Shown: one piece after another, positions 46,552-57,121 of the stretch
Position numbering within the stretch: position 1 is the first letter of the stretch
Layout of the letters: each line of letters starts with the position of its first letter
Source: Sphingobacteriaceae bacterium
GTDB taxonomy: Bacteria; Bacteroidota; Bacteroidia; Sphingobacteriales; Sphingobacteriaceae
Assembly (NCBI GenBank): GCA_903642215.1
Contig: CAHJWG010000005.1
Location: 124,001-188,000 of the forward strand
Reading direction: 5' to 3'
DNA length: 64,000 bases
Program-made: the position numbers and the translations under genes
Notes under the pieces: model-generated
Told to the model about the DNA's origin: nothing
Seen by the model: only the letters and a program-made list of their open reading frames with translations
Database searches by the model: none

Positions 46552-47880
46552 TCACGATTTCTTTGTTCCGTTAACTTTATTGATAACCCAGTTTCCAACT
46601 TTTGTACCCTGGATAATACCGTTATCAACTGCATCCATAAAATGGATTCCACCCCAAAACCTGGAGATGGCAGCCTGTTTTGCAGCTTGATAAAATGAAT
46701 CGAAATGTCGGGGCGGGATGCCGAAAGACACTTCAACACTATCCGTATATTTAAAGTTATCGCCCAAATAATGGGTAAGGATTACGGCAGAAGTTGTTGA
46801 TACCACCGAATGGCCGCTGATGTACTCCGGAAATGGCGGGGTTTGCAGCAAAGGTTTCCAGCTGGCATCAATATACCGGCGGATGGCAGTTTCCGGCCGG
46901 ATACGGTTCGTTCGGTATTTATCGTCCCAGCAGCAAATAAAACAATCCAGCAAACCTACGGCCACTACGGTATTTATTTCTATCGTTTTAGAAAAACTGG
47001 TTTTTGCCTGGTTACAGGCGATATTCGTAATACCCATCCAATGCGCCCCGGGTGAAATCTTTTTTAAGGCAAAAAGCATGTGCCCTTCGTTTTGAACATT
47101 GAAAGGGTTACAATCCCAAAAATTGGCCGTATTTTTTTCTTCCTGACTTAAACCGTTCCCGCTTTTTGCATAGTTTAACAGAAGGTATTTATAAAATGCA
47201 GATTTTTTATCGGCAGAAAAAGGAATAGGAGGGTCGGGTAAAAACTGCGAAGCCGAATCAAGGGTTAAAGTACGGATGGTGTTGAAATAGGGTTCAACCG
47301 GAACTAAGTAAGCCGGAGGCGTAACTTCCCAGCTTCCAAGTGTGCGCTTGATTTTATAACGCGGATAATTACTAATTTGCCTGTATTTATCGGCCTTTGC
47401 ATAAGCTAATATTTTAGTGCTGATAAATTTGGCGTAATGCTTTGAACTGTCAATTACCTCATCACTAAAACCAATTCGCCTACAGGAATCTAAAAAAGTA
47501 TCTTCATATTTGAGAAGCAGGCTTCCCGAAGGCTGTAATTTTCCGGCAGTTTCCATCATGGCAAGCACCGAACTTAACTGGTAATTGTAACCGGATATTT
47601 GTTTAGGGACTTTGATTACAGGATATTCGTTTAATATACCCTGCATCCGCTTTACATGTTTATCGTTTTCTGAAACTACTTCGTATCCGGCCAAACAGGT
47701 GTAGGCAAAAAACCGGGCCGCTAAAGGCGGATTGGTAACATCATGAACCATCAAATCGCTCATCTGGCTGATTACTTTGCCAACATCACGGTTTGTTAAT
47801 TCGGGCTTGTTCTTTTTGGAGCAGCTGCTCACCATAAAAAATATACCAAATAGTAATATTATGAAAAAGCTCTTTTTCAT
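46552..47880 (-). CDS. Vanadium-dependent haloperoxidase/PAP2 superfamily lipoprotein
   Basis: A 442-residue lipoprotein; the lipobox is in FFMVSSCSKK (Cys about residue 20). All three motifs of the PAP2/vanadate-binding site are visible: KYRTNRIRP (K-x6-RP), YISGHSVVS (SGH) and SRFWGGIHF (SR-x5-H). This superfamily contains acid phosphatases and vanadium haloperoxidases using the same pocket, and the sequence does not decide between them. Placed six bases after the UnbV-type gene, a pairing common next to SusC/SusD. A phosphatase role would fit the suggestion that the GH92 acts on phosphorylated mannans. Confidence 0.87.
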   Translation of the reverse strand: MKKSFFIILLFGIFFMVSSCSKKNKPELTNRDVGKVISQMSDLMVHDVTNPPLAARFFAYTCLAGYEVVSENDKHVKRMQGILNEYPVIKVPKQISGYNYQLSSVLAMMETAGKLQPSGSLLLKYEDTFLDSCRRIGFSDEVIDSSKHYAKFISTKILAYAKADKYRQISNYPRYKIKRTLGSWEVTPPAYLVPVEPYFNTIRTLTLDSASQFLPDPPIPFSADKKSAFYKYLLLNYAKSGNGLSQEEKNTANFWDCNPFNVQNEGHMLFALKKISPGAHWMGITNIACNQAKTSFSKTIEINTVVAVGLLDCFICCWDDKYRTNRIRPETAIRRYIDASWKPLLQTPPFPEYISGHSVVSTTSAVILTHYLGDNFKYTDSVEVSFGIPPRHFDSFYQAAKQAAISRFWGGIHFMDAVDNGIIQGTKVGNWVINKVNGTKKS

Positions 47881-47885
47881 CCGAT

Positions 47886-50800
47886 TTATGGTTGTTTGTA
47901 AGCTTTCAATTTCCCTTCATCCATGCCAAATAATAAAACATTTTTTATCGGCAGCACACTTCTGACATCTCCCTTTAAGTTAAAACCGGCTAACTGCTGA
48001 TTGATATACTGATAATTACCCTTGCCATCTCCTTTAAGCAGTACGCCATAATTGGCATCATATTTACCAAAACGAAGCCGGCCGTGGTTTATGTTGCCGC
48101 AAAGCAACAAATCTTCATTTCCGTCGTGGTCGTAATCAAAAGATGTAATGGTAAACACAGGAGAATACTGCGCTTGCAACGGCAGCGAAACAGGATGTAA
48201 TTTCCCCTGAGAATTGCTGATAAAACAAGCGGTAGACAAATAATTTGCGGTAAGTTGCTTTGCACTCTTCATTTCTTCGGGTGTAAATATTTTATCAATC
48301 GTAGCATCTGCATAACTTTTATAATCAGGGAAACGTGTCCGCATCATGCTGATTTGGTCAAGCAGCTCATCCCTGGTTACATACGGATAGGTTTTATGCT
48401 GAATATAAAAACACAACATCGGATCTACTGAGCCGTTATCATCAAAATCTTTGTAGTACATTTCTGCCGGCTCCCGGTCTGTTACCCTGCATTGTGTGTT
48501 CAAGCCTAAATTTCCTGCAATCAAATCAGGATGGCCATCATGGTTAATATCACTCACTTGCAAGCAATTCCACCAACCGGCATACTTTTTATCAAAATAT
48601 TTGGCAGTTGCATTGATGAGTTTTCCGTTGGTGTTTTCAAATACTGTAACCGGCATCCATTCGCCTACAAGCACCAAGTCTAACTTTTTGTCGCCGTTCA
48701 TATCAACCCAGGCGGCATCGGTTACCATACCAATGTTTTTTAAGGATGCGTTATATTTCGTTGTTTCATCGCTGAAGTGTCCTTTACCGTCATTAATCAG
48801 GAGATAACTTTCCGGCGTTTCCGGATATCTTCCGGGAATAACCCTGCCGCCGACAAACAGGTCGGGGAATCCGTCACCGTTAACGTCAGCAACTTTTACA
48901 CAGCTTTTACTACTGATCATTTTTGGCAGCGCATTTACTGATTTCGTAAAATTCCCCTTGCCATCGTTTAAATATAACCGGTCCTGCAAAAGCGGGTCAT
49001 TCGGCAAATAATCAGCATAGCCGCCGGAACAAACATAAAGATCAGGCTTGCCGTCAGCATTGGCATCAAAAAAAACGGCTGCCGCATCGGTACTGTTTTT
49101 ATCGGCATAAAAACACGGAAGCGTTTTATTAATAAACTTTAAGTTTTTTTGCTGAAGATACAATGCACCCGGTTTACCATCATGGCCGCCGGCATAAATA
49201 TCTTCCAACCCGTCGCCGTTTACATCGCCTTTTGCCAGGCACGAACCTGAAAAGGAAACCGGGTTAACCATTAACGGCTGCCGTTTAAAATCATTGGTCG
49301 TATTTTCGCTTTGCTTAAAAGCAACTGGCGATTGGATTTCTTTGAATACTGTTTTTACCGGTAGTTTTTTGGTGTAGATATTGGTTGCATCTTTCTCATT
49401 CAAGGTGATTTGCTGTGCCTTTACATTTTGCAGCAGTTGCGATTTGCCTCGCTGCCAGGTAATGCGCAAAGAATCAACCTGCTTATCTTTCCCCAAACCG
49501 AAATGCAAAACCGGAGATACGCTGGACTGAAAACCGCGGGTAGGCATTTGTTCCAGGTATTGCTTTTTATTGCCCGAATAGATCACCACTTTTGCGCCTA
49601 TTCCCTGTGTGTTGGCATCAGCACCTTTTAAATTAACTGTTAAACTGCGGCTGCTATTTTGTTTGTTAACCTGATTTTCATAAACAAAGGCCGGTAGGTT
49701 GATATTGTTAACCACCAAATCAAGGTCGCCGTCATTATCCAGATCGGCATAAGCGGCTCCGTTACTGTTTGACGGCAAACTGATGCCCCAATCCGCACTT
49801 GTATTTGTAAAGGTAGCATTGCCGTTATTTTTGAAGAAGTAACTTTTTACCTGCGAGGATTCCATTTTATTTACAATGTTCAGCAAGTCCTGCCGCATCA
49901 CGCTTCTGTCACGCAGGTTATCGCCCATATATTTTAAAAAATCCATGTTGGTGTAATCGCGAGTATAACCGTTGCTTACAAAAAGGTCTTTCCAGCCGTC
50001 GTTATCATAATCGGCAAATAAAGGCGACCAGCTCCAGTCGGTATTGGATAGTCCGGCTAACTGCCCGGCCTCGCTGAAAGTATTATTACCGTTGTTGAGG
50101 TGCAGCATGTTGCGCATGTATTGGTAATAAAAACCAACCTTTACATTCAGATCAAACGATTCATAATTATCAGCCCCGAATAATAGTTTCTGCCGCTTGT
50201 TATCCTCCGGCAACATGTCCAGCGTGTAAATATCAGGCGTGCCATCATTGTTGATATCGGCAATATCATTTCCCATGGAGTAAAAGGAAGTATGGCCGAT
50301 CTGTTGTTCTAGCTTGTCGGTAAATCCACCTTTGCCGTTGTTGATATATAAACGATCGGGCACGCTGTAATCGTTGGAGATATAAATATCAGGCCACCCA
50401 TCGTTGTTAACATCGGCAATCCCGGCAGCTAAACCATAAGATAAGGAAGTGTTTATGATGCCGGCTGCCGTCGTAATATCCTGGAAACGGCCTTTATCGT
50501 TCCTTAATAACCGTATCCCTGACTGGTTATCGCGCTCGTTCAGTAATTGTTTAACAGATATTTCATCCAGGATATTGATGCGTTGAATGTTGTGGTTTGC
50601 CAATAAAAGATCAAGGTCGCCGTCGCGGTCATAATCAAAAAAATAAGCCTGGGTACTGTAAGAAGGAAAGTTGAGGCCGTAATCAGCTGCCATTTCCTTA
50701 AATTGAGGTACGCCGCCGGCATCATTTCCCTGATTGATAAACAACTGGTTTACCCGTTTTTCAATACGCAGTTTCCCTGAATAACAAACATAAATATCCA

Positions 50801-51266
50801 GTTTGCCATCACCATTTATATCAACCAGGGTAACGCCTGTTTTCCACGGACCCGGCCGCCCTGCCACACCGGCAATTTCGGTAACATCTTTAAATTGCAA
50901 GTGTCCTTGGTTTAAATACAATTTATTATCGGTCATGTTGCCGGTAAAGTAAATGTCCTGCAAACCATCACCGTTTAAATCACCTGTTGCTACGCCGCCG
51001 CCATTGTAAAAGTACTGGTAAACTAACACGTTGGTATTTAACCCTTCGGTTAGCGTATTGGCAAAATCAATATGGGTTTGTTGGGGAGTTAATAATTTAA
51101 AAAGGGTATTTGCGGAAGCTGGTTGGCTGGTTGTTGTACTCTTTTTACAGCCAAAAAAAAGTAAGCTGATTACGAAAAGTAAAATGCTAGTTTTCACCAA
51201 AGAGGATTTTTGCGTAGAAAGTATTATTAAGTTCTTAACTTTTAGGATAGATTTATGCACGCTCAA
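47886..51266 (-). CDS. VCBS/FG-GAP and ASPIC/UnbV repeat lipoprotein
   Basis: A 1126-residue surface-type protein. The ATG at 51266 gives a 23-residue extra N-terminus. A GTG at 51197 would start exactly at a normal lipoprotein signal (KTSILLFVISLLFFGCKKS), so the true start may be there. The body has many calcium-type loops (DLNGDGLQD, DINGDGKLD, DYDRDGDLD, DVNNDGWPD, DLDNDGDLD) in two propellers. A middle ASPIC/UnbV region follows LTVNLKGADANTQGIGAKVV. Proteins of this type follow SusC/SusD pairs and probably bind or present substrate at the cell surface. Catalytic function not known. Confidence 0.88.
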   Translation of the reverse strand: MSVHKSILKVKNLIILSTQKSSLVKTSILLFVISLLFFGCKKSTTTSQPASANTLFKLLTPQQTHIDFANTLTEGLNTNVLVYQYFYNGGGVATGDLNGDGLQDIYFTGNMTDNKLYLNQGHLQFKDVTEIAGVAGRPGPWKTGVTLVDINGDGKLDIYVCYSGKLRIEKRVNQLFINQGNDAGGVPQFKEMAADYGLNFPSYSTQAYFFDYDRDGDLDLLLANHNIQRINILDEISVKQLLNERDNQSGIRLLRNDKGRFQDITTAAGIINTSLSYGLAAGIADVNNDGWPDIYISNDYSVPDRLYINNGKGGFTDKLEQQIGHTSFYSMGNDIADINNDGTPDIYTLDMLPEDNKRQKLLFGADNYESFDLNVKVGFYYQYMRNMLHLNNGNNTFSEAGQLAGLSNTDWSWSPLFADYDNDGWKDLFVSNGYTRDYTNMDFLKYMGDNLRDRSVMRQDLLNIVNKMESSQVKSYFFKNNGNATFTNTSADWGISLPSNSNGAAYADLDNDGDLDLVVNNINLPAFVYENQVNKQNSSRSLTVNLKGADANTQGIGAKVVIYSGNKKQYLEQMPTRGFQSSVSPVLHFGLGKDKQVDSLRITWQRGKSQLLQNVKAQQITLNEKDATNIYTKKLPVKTVFKEIQSPVAFKQSENTTNDFKRQPLMVNPVSFSGSCLAKGDVNGDGLEDIYAGGHDGKPGALYLQQKNLKFINKTLPCFYADKNSTDAAAVFFDANADGKPDLYVCSGGYADYLPNDPLLQDRLYLNDGKGNFTKSVNALPKMISSKSCVKVADVNGDGFPDLFVGGRVIPGRYPETPESYLLINDGKGHFSDETTKYNASLKNIGMVTDAAWVDMNGDKKLDLVLVGEWMPVTVFENTNGKLINATAKYFDKKYAGWWNCLQVSDINHDGHPDLIAGNLGLNTQCRVTDREPAEMYYKDFDDNGSVDPMLCFYIQHKTYPYVTRDELLDQISMMRTRFPDYKSYADATIDKIFTPEEMKSAKQLTANYLSTACFISNSQGKLHPVSLPLQAQYSPVFTITSFDYDHDGNEDLLLCGNINHGRLRFGKYDANYGVLLKGDGKGNYQYINQQLAGFNLKGDVRSVLPIKNVLLFGMDEGKLKAYKQP

Positions 51267-51392
51267 TTTGAGATCGGTTTGGTTTCTTTATTAAAACTTA
51301 CTAATGTACGCTTGCATTGTTACAACCCAAAAAAATCATCAGGCTGGTTAAGATAATTTCTAAAAATTTTTGGGCTTACTTATAGACTTGTT

Positions 51393-51479
51393 AATACTTC
51401 TTTTGTGGGAATAAAAATTGGTATTCGCATCAATTTGATCCAATCAAAAGGTGTTTTTTTAGGTGATAAAAGAAGCATT
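51393..51479. repeat. Complete copy of the palindromic repeat, 87 bp
   Basis: Left arm AATACTTCTTTTGTGGGAAT, right arm TTTAGGTGATAAAAGAAGCATT. The centre has TTTGATCCAATCAAA, a small palindrome at the place where other copies have TTGTAT...ATACAA. Confidence 0.88.
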
Positions 51480-51532
51480 AAATAATCTTTTGTTAAGTTG
51501 AAGGATGCTAAACAAATCTAAAATAAGTTACT

Positions 51533-51568
51533 ATAAAAAAAAACACTCCTGTTGGTTAACAGGAGTGT
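51533..51568 (-). terminator. Rho-independent terminator after susC-susD
   Basis: ACACTCCTGTT pairs perfectly with AACAGGAGTGT around GGTT; a ten-base A-run next to it is a T-run on the minus strand. It lies 24 bases past the SusD stop. Confidence 0.92.
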
Positions 51569-51591
51569 GAAATTATTTAAAATTGCCCGAA

Positions 51592-53358
51592 TTAATAGCC
51601 GGGATTTTGTGTAAGTTTAGGATTAGAATTTATAATGTTTTGCGGTATTGGCAAAAAGTTCATATACTCCGAATACCTGTTCTGGAAAACAATAGTAGGA
51701 GTATATTTTAAAACACCGCCAGTTGCAGTAATTACCATACCGTATTCGGGCGTGTTTAAAACGGCAGGGCCTTTAACGGTAATATCCCAGCGCCTGATAT
51801 CATACCAGCGTTTATCTTCAAACGTAAATTCCAAGCGGCGTTCACGGCGTATATTAGTTCGCATATCAGCCTGGCTTAAACCAACCGGAAGTGCAGGTAA
51901 TAAAACTCTTTCTCTAATTTTGTTAACTGCAGCATATACATTTTGATCAGGGCCTACTGCTTCATTTTGTGCCTCTGCATAGCTCAATAAAATTTCTGCA
52001 TAACGGTAAAACTGGTAGTTGGACGTGCCGGAAGCTGGGTTAGCAAGACTTGTTTGTCCTAAGATTGATTCATCCAGTGTTTTGCGGCCATTGTAACCTG
52101 TATTGGTAATATCACTTGTTGATCCCAAGTCAATTTGGTTACTGCCACCAATTCTTGACATATAAACTTCTCCCTGCCAGTAAGAGCCATCGTAAATAAT
52201 AGATTGTTCAAATCTTGATTCCCTATGTAAATAAGGATGTTGAGGGTCATAACCTGATGTAGGATCGGTAATTGGCTTTCCGTTGTCCATTTCGTAGTCA
52301 TCCACAAGGCTTTGTGTAGGGGCAATGTTTCCCCAGGCTTGTTGTCCTCCTTTAACAATAACAGGTCCCATAAAACCTTCTCTTTTGTGACCCTTGTTTG
52401 GTAGCGAATATGCTTTTGCAAAAATTGTTTCTGGGTTCCAATTGTTTACGGCCAGAAACTGATCCCTAAAAGCAGTAGAAGTTGTACCGGAACCTGTGGT
52501 TGAATTGATAGCTAAAGGCCCTGTGCCTGTACTTCCCGGGCCTGCTGACTTGGTGAACAAACTATAGATACCCAAATCCATTACAGCTTTGTTAGTTGCA
52601 GCTGCCTTCGCCCATTTGGTAACGTCATTAGAAGTATTTACTAAGGGGCTTGCGGCAAAAAGTTCTGCATCTGCCTTTAATGCTAAAGCTGCTCCTTTTG
52701 TAGCCCTACCAAGATTTGCAGTATTTTGAGTTAAAGGTAAATCCAAAGCTGCTGCATCACAATCTGCTTCTATAAAGGCCAATGTTTGATCAAAAGTAGC
52801 CCTTGCAGTAAATATATCGCTGCCATCCAGGTTGTTTAATGGTATAGTGATTAATGGAAGCCCGCCATAGTTCTTAAATAAAGTTAAGTACCATAAAGCC
52901 CGTAAAAATTTTACTTCCGCTACCCTTTGTTTGTACCAGGTAGCATCGTAAATATTGGGGTTAGCGGCAGCATCCTTAAGGAATACATTACATTTTCTGA
53001 TATTGGTATACATAGTGGTCCAACCGACAACATTGCTTGGGCCATTTGTTGCATTACCCGAACTAAGGGCATTAGAGCGTATGCGTGATTGCCCCTCCTG
53101 GCCTGGTGCTCCCGAATTACTGTTATCTGTCCAGGCATCCAATAATGCACCGGAATCAATGTTGTTGAAATCTTGCAACTGATTATAAATATCATTTACA
53201 AATAGATCTGCGTTGCTTTGCGAACTAAAGGTAGAAATATCCGTCAATACACCTTTAGGAGGTACGTTCAAAAAATCATCTTTTTTACACGAGTTTGTAC
53301 TCGCAACAAGAAAAACAAGTAAAAAGATGTGTCCGATTTTTATATTTTTATATCTCAT
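51592..53358 (-). CDS. SusD/RagB-family glycan-binding lipoprotein (second pair)
   Basis: A 588-residue lipoprotein with lipobox in VASTNSCKKDD (Cys about residue 24). SusD motifs include LRALWYLTLFKNYGGLPLIT, RATKGAALALKADAELFAAS, a YRYAEILLSYAEAQNE segment and DKRWYDIRRWDI. It ends PKLTQNPGY, like the paralogue at 35135. It lies 11 bases downstream of its SusC. It is about 30 residues longer than the first SusD; part of this is a Gly/Thr-rich insertion (STGTGPLAINSTTGSGT). Confidence 0.95.
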   Translation of the reverse strand: MRYKNIKIGHIFLLVFLVASTNSCKKDDFLNVPPKGVLTDISTFSSQSNADLFVNDIYNQLQDFNNIDSGALLDAWTDNSNSGAPGQEGQSRIRSNALSSGNATNGPSNVVGWTTMYTNIRKCNVFLKDAAANPNIYDATWYKQRVAEVKFLRALWYLTLFKNYGGLPLITIPLNNLDGSDIFTARATFDQTLAFIEADCDAAALDLPLTQNTANLGRATKGAALALKADAELFAASPLVNTSNDVTKWAKAAATNKAVMDLGIYSLFTKSAGPGSTGTGPLAINSTTGSGTTSTAFRDQFLAVNNWNPETIFAKAYSLPNKGHKREGFMGPVIVKGGQQAWGNIAPTQSLVDDYEMDNGKPITDPTSGYDPQHPYLHRESRFEQSIIYDGSYWQGEVYMSRIGGSNQIDLGSTSDITNTGYNGRKTLDESILGQTSLANPASGTSNYQFYRYAEILLSYAEAQNEAVGPDQNVYAAVNKIRERVLLPALPVGLSQADMRTNIRRERRLEFTFEDKRWYDIRRWDITVKGPAVLNTPEYGMVITATGGVLKYTPTIVFQNRYSEYMNFLPIPQNIINSNPKLTQNPGY

Positions 53359-53369
53359 ATTTTATATTA

Positions 53370-56300
53370 TTAAAATGTTGCATTAAGTCCGAATGATATT
53401 ACGCGTTGCTGATAATAATTCTGATTATTTCCGCCATTTTCCGGGTCAACTTTTTCCTTCATTCCGGGAGTGATAAAAAATAAATTTTGGCCGGCGGTGA
53501 ATACCCTTAATGACTGTATAACGTGGCCAAGCATTTGACTTGAAAAAGTATAACCCAATTCAGCACTTTTTAAACGAATATAAGAGTCATTTCTAAGGAA
53601 CCAGGTCGAAGTTTGTTGGTTATTTGAAGTTGCAGCACCGCTTATTCTTGGATAAAGTGCATTTGGGGTAGCTGGTGTCCAATGGTCTTCATAAACCAGT
53701 TCTGTAGCTGAACCTGAAGCCACAAAAGGGAAAACATAATTACCTCCAAGCTGGATACTGCTTAAACCGGAACCTTGTACAAGAAGATCCAAATCGAAAC
53801 CTTTATAGGTTAAACGAGGTTCGATACCATAAATAATTTGTGGCGTTTGCGGGTGGCCAATATCAGTATTATCGTTAGCATCAACTTTTCCATCAGGTAC
53901 ACCATTAGGGCCGCTTATATCAGCAAACTTTAAATCACCAATACGAACTGGTCCAAAATTTGGAACAGGTACACCCGGTTTTAATACAGGATTTAGAAGT
54001 GTTGCATCTACGAAATCATTGGCGGTATAATAGCCCAAAGCTTGAAGTCCGAATTTTTCGTTTAAAGGTCGACCGGTTAGGCGGCGATTGGGGTTATTAA
54101 AAGTTGAGCCATTTTCAAAAACCTGCAGCAACTTGTTTTTAGCAAAAGTAAAAGTACCTTTTACATCTAAACGTAAATCACGAGAAAAGTTTTTAAAGGT
54201 AGTAAGTGTAAACTCTACCCCATGGTTTGATAAGATACCACCATTAACTGCACCCGTGTTAACTCCATATTCCGAGGGCAAAACTGCTCCGATACTAACC
54301 AAGAAATTAGACCTTTTCTCATAAAAATAATCTGCTTCAATACCTAAAGCCCCTTTCCAAAAACTTCCTTCAAGACCTACATCAGTTTTTTTAGACTTTT
54401 CCCAAGTAATAGTTGGGTTTCCCTGAAGGTTTTCGGAGATGCCTTGTGTGGCACCGCCGCCAATTACAGCAGAGGCCGGATTAATTCCAAACTGACTTAA
54501 ATATTGATACTGCCCCGGAACATTAGTGATATTCGGATAATTACCTGACTGGCCGTAAGATCCTCGTAATTTCAAATTATCAATCCAAGCAAAATTATCT
54601 TTGATAAAACTTTCTTCAGATAGGCGCCAATTGGCAGAAAATGCCGGGAAAAATCCAAACCTATGTCCTGGCGCAAATACGTAACTACCATCATACCTTC
54701 CGGCTGCTTCAATTGAGTATCTTTTATCGTAGGTATAGCCTAACCTGTAAACATAACCGAGCTGCTTTTGTCCGCCGGAGCCACCGCCATTAGTTGCATC
54801 AGTAGCAAGTGCCCCACCATATGATAATTCATCTATGCTTAAATTATAATTGATTCTTTGAGCATTAAAGTTTTGCCATTTTACCTGCCGAAATTCTGCT
54901 ACCAGCAAGCCGGTAATATCACTTTTACCAAAAGAAGCTGCATAATTTAACAAACCTTGAAAAGTGTACATTTTGTTTTCATTATACGTTTCATTGAAAA
55001 CAGGTTTTCCACTACCCTGAATATTATTCCTGAAAATATAATTTACGCCTGGGCCGTTGGCTAAAACACCCGGAGGAAGGGTTGGATTGGTAAAGTGTAT
55101 AGGTGTAGTATAATTACGGATTATAGATGTTTGGTTTGGGCTAAACCCTAAAGGATCGGGTCCGCTGTCGTAGCTTACAATTCCTTTTATACTTAATCCT
55201 TTAATCGGTAGTTTTTGGTCGATGGATAATTGCGACAACAAGGCTGTATTCCTATTGATTGAATAACCGCTATCGTATATTTCACCGTATAAAGACTGGC
55301 CGATAAAACCGGAACCAAGCCCATTACTATATCTTACAGGATAGTCAGGAGTCTGTCTTTGCGCCTGGGCAATAATTAGCCCGGTACTATAGTTAGGAAA
55401 ATGCTGGTCTTCCTCATAACTGCTTACCCTTAAATTAACTATTGTTGTTTTTGTAGCGTTGGCGGTTACACTTAACGAGCCGTTGATTTTATTAAGATAA
55501 GTAGGGTCCCACATACCATCCTGCCGGTTATAGCCAATAGAGGCAAAATATTTAATATCATCAGTACCGCCTGATAGTGAAAGGTTGTGGTATTGAATAG
55601 GGCGGTTTTTCTTGATAATATCCTCCAAAGGGTGTCCGTCAGCATGACCATCAGGATCCTGATGGTTTTGAAATAAGGCAAGATCGTTAGCAGTATAAGG
55701 AATTGCTGTTCCGTCATTAACAGCTGCTTCGTTTCTTAGCGTAGCATATTCAAAAGAGTTAACAAACCTTGGCACCTGGGTAGGGTTCTGGAAGCCGTAA
55801 TAACCATTGTAGGTTAAAGTAGGTTTACCTGCTTTCCCAGCCTTTGTAGTGATCAATATTACACCGTTTGCACCTGCTACACCATATGGTGCAACTGCGG
55901 CAGCATCCTTTAAAATGGTTAATGTCTCTATCGTATTAGGGTCTAATCGACTAAAATCACGGGGAACACCATCAACAACCGTTAATGGGGCAGTACGGCC
56001 ATTAGTAGCCGGACCTCTAATTAACAGGCCGGAACCGTCAAAACCTGGTTCACCGCTTCCTTGTGTTGCAATAAGTCCGGAAGCCCGGCCAACCAGTGCG
56101 TTTGTTAAATTTACTACAGGTTTCTGTGCAATTTCTGCTGTATTAACAGTTGATACGGCCGCAGTTACCGAGGTCTTTTTCTGCGTACCGTAGCCGATTA
56201 CAACTACTTCATTTAAGTTACTGGAGGATGCTTTTAACTTAATGTTTAAATTTCCTCTGTCTGAAGGTGCTTCAACTACTTCAAACCCAACATAAGTAAA

Positions 56301-56609
56301 CACCAAGGTTGATTTGGCCGGAGCATCTATGGTGAAATTTCCGTTTAAGTCAGTAACTACACCAATATTTGTTCCTTTAACCCTTACAGAAACTCCGGGC
56401 AAAGGCTCGTTACTTATAAGGTCGGTCACTTTTCCTTTTATCGGTGTAGCAACTTCCGCTGTTATTGCAGCCGTAACAGTGGATTTATGCAACACACCAT
56501 TTGAACCTTTAGCAAAACTAAAACCGGAAATAAGTAAAAGAATAATTAACCCCATACAAGATGAAGTTTTTTTAAGAATAAAATTTTTTCTAAGTAAAGT
56601 CTTTTTCAT
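53370..56609 (-). CDS. SusC-family TonB-dependent outer membrane transporter (second pair)
   Basis: A 1079-residue receptor. Signal region CMGLIILLLISGFSFAKGSN, regulatory domain with LISNEPLPGVSVRVKGTNIG, and plug with LNEVVVIGYGTQKKTSVTAA and GRASGLIATQGSGEPGFDGS. The barrel ends in GLNATF. Compared with the SusC at 31909, the same motifs recur in order through the whole length, so they are recent paralogues arranged in opposite directions. First gene of the minus-strand glycan run, facing the hybrid regulator. Confidence 0.95.
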   Translation of the reverse strand: MKKTLLRKNFILKKTSSCMGLIILLLISGFSFAKGSNGVLHKSTVTAAITAEVATPIKGKVTDLISNEPLPGVSVRVKGTNIGVVTDLNGNFTIDAPAKSTLVFTYVGFEVVEAPSDRGNLNIKLKASSSNLNEVVVIGYGTQKKTSVTAAVSTVNTAEIAQKPVVNLTNALVGRASGLIATQGSGEPGFDGSGLLIRGPATNGRTAPLTVVDGVPRDFSRLDPNTIETLTILKDAAAVAPYGVAGANGVILITTKAGKAGKPTLTYNGYYGFQNPTQVPRFVNSFEYATLRNEAAVNDGTAIPYTANDLALFQNHQDPDGHADGHPLEDIIKKNRPIQYHNLSLSGGTDDIKYFASIGYNRQDGMWDPTYLNKINGSLSVTANATKTTIVNLRVSSYEEDQHFPNYSTGLIIAQAQRQTPDYPVRYSNGLGSGFIGQSLYGEIYDSGYSINRNTALLSQLSIDQKLPIKGLSIKGIVSYDSGPDPLGFSPNQTSIIRNYTTPIHFTNPTLPPGVLANGPGVNYIFRNNIQGSGKPVFNETYNENKMYTFQGLLNYAASFGKSDITGLLVAEFRQVKWQNFNAQRINYNLSIDELSYGGALATDATNGGGSGGQKQLGYVYRLGYTYDKRYSIEAAGRYDGSYVFAPGHRFGFFPAFSANWRLSEESFIKDNFAWIDNLKLRGSYGQSGNYPNITNVPGQYQYLSQFGINPASAVIGGGATQGISENLQGNPTITWEKSKKTDVGLEGSFWKGALGIEADYFYEKRSNFLVSIGAVLPSEYGVNTGAVNGGILSNHGVEFTLTTFKNFSRDLRLDVKGTFTFAKNKLLQVFENGSTFNNPNRRLTGRPLNEKFGLQALGYYTANDFVDATLLNPVLKPGVPVPNFGPVRIGDLKFADISGPNGVPDGKVDANDNTDIGHPQTPQIIYGIEPRLTYKGFDLDLLVQGSGLSSIQLGGNYVFPFVASGSATELVYEDHWTPATPNALYPRISGAATSNNQQTSTWFLRNDSYIRLKSAELGYTFSSQMLGHVIQSLRVFTAGQNLFFITPGMKEKVDPENGGNNQNYYQQRVISFGLNATF

Positions 56610-56734
56610 AGTTGAACTTAGTTAGGCATGTGGAAAGAATAAGTTGATTGAGAAAGGTGGTAATGATTGTTTTTGAATTTCATAAGTGTTTTTTAAGTTA
56701 TTTATTGATTAGTGTTTGGTTTGTTTCTTAAATT

Positions 56735-56755
56735 TTTTAAAAAAGCATCATTAGT
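56735..56755. repeat. Degenerate solo arm
   Basis: TTTTTTAAAAAAGCATCATT retains the T-run and AGCATC end only. Low support. Confidence 0.35.
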
Positions 56756-57121
56756 AATAAAAACAGTTTTTAAGGATTTCCTTAAACAGGATTAAAAATG
56801 TAAAGGCTTTGATACAATAATTGGTTGGTACAAATAACTCGTATTTAGATATGGTAAGGTTAGCAAATCGTTCATTTTTTTTGACACAAAATACATTTTT
56901 ATGTAGAAGGTCTAAATAGATCATTGCTAAAATTTTTGCTTGTAAATAATTGGTTAATCAAAAATAAGAATAATTTAAAAGGATCTGTACAACAAATAAA
57001 AAATGTTAACTGTTAAATATAACTAAAAACAATAGCAGGTAAAAAAGAGGGTTTGGTTTTTACAACTATTAAAGCCTTTATTTAAATTTGCGGAACTTGT
57101 TAATCCGCATATAACAATTAA

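Larger units (their letters stand above)
51267..51591. other. Gap between susD and UnbV-type gene
   Basis: Contains a complete repeat copy (51393-51479) and the terminator of the susC-susD pair (51533-51568). The terminator suggests that the UnbV gene downstream in transcription has its own promoter in the remaining AT-rich part. Confidence 0.7.
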
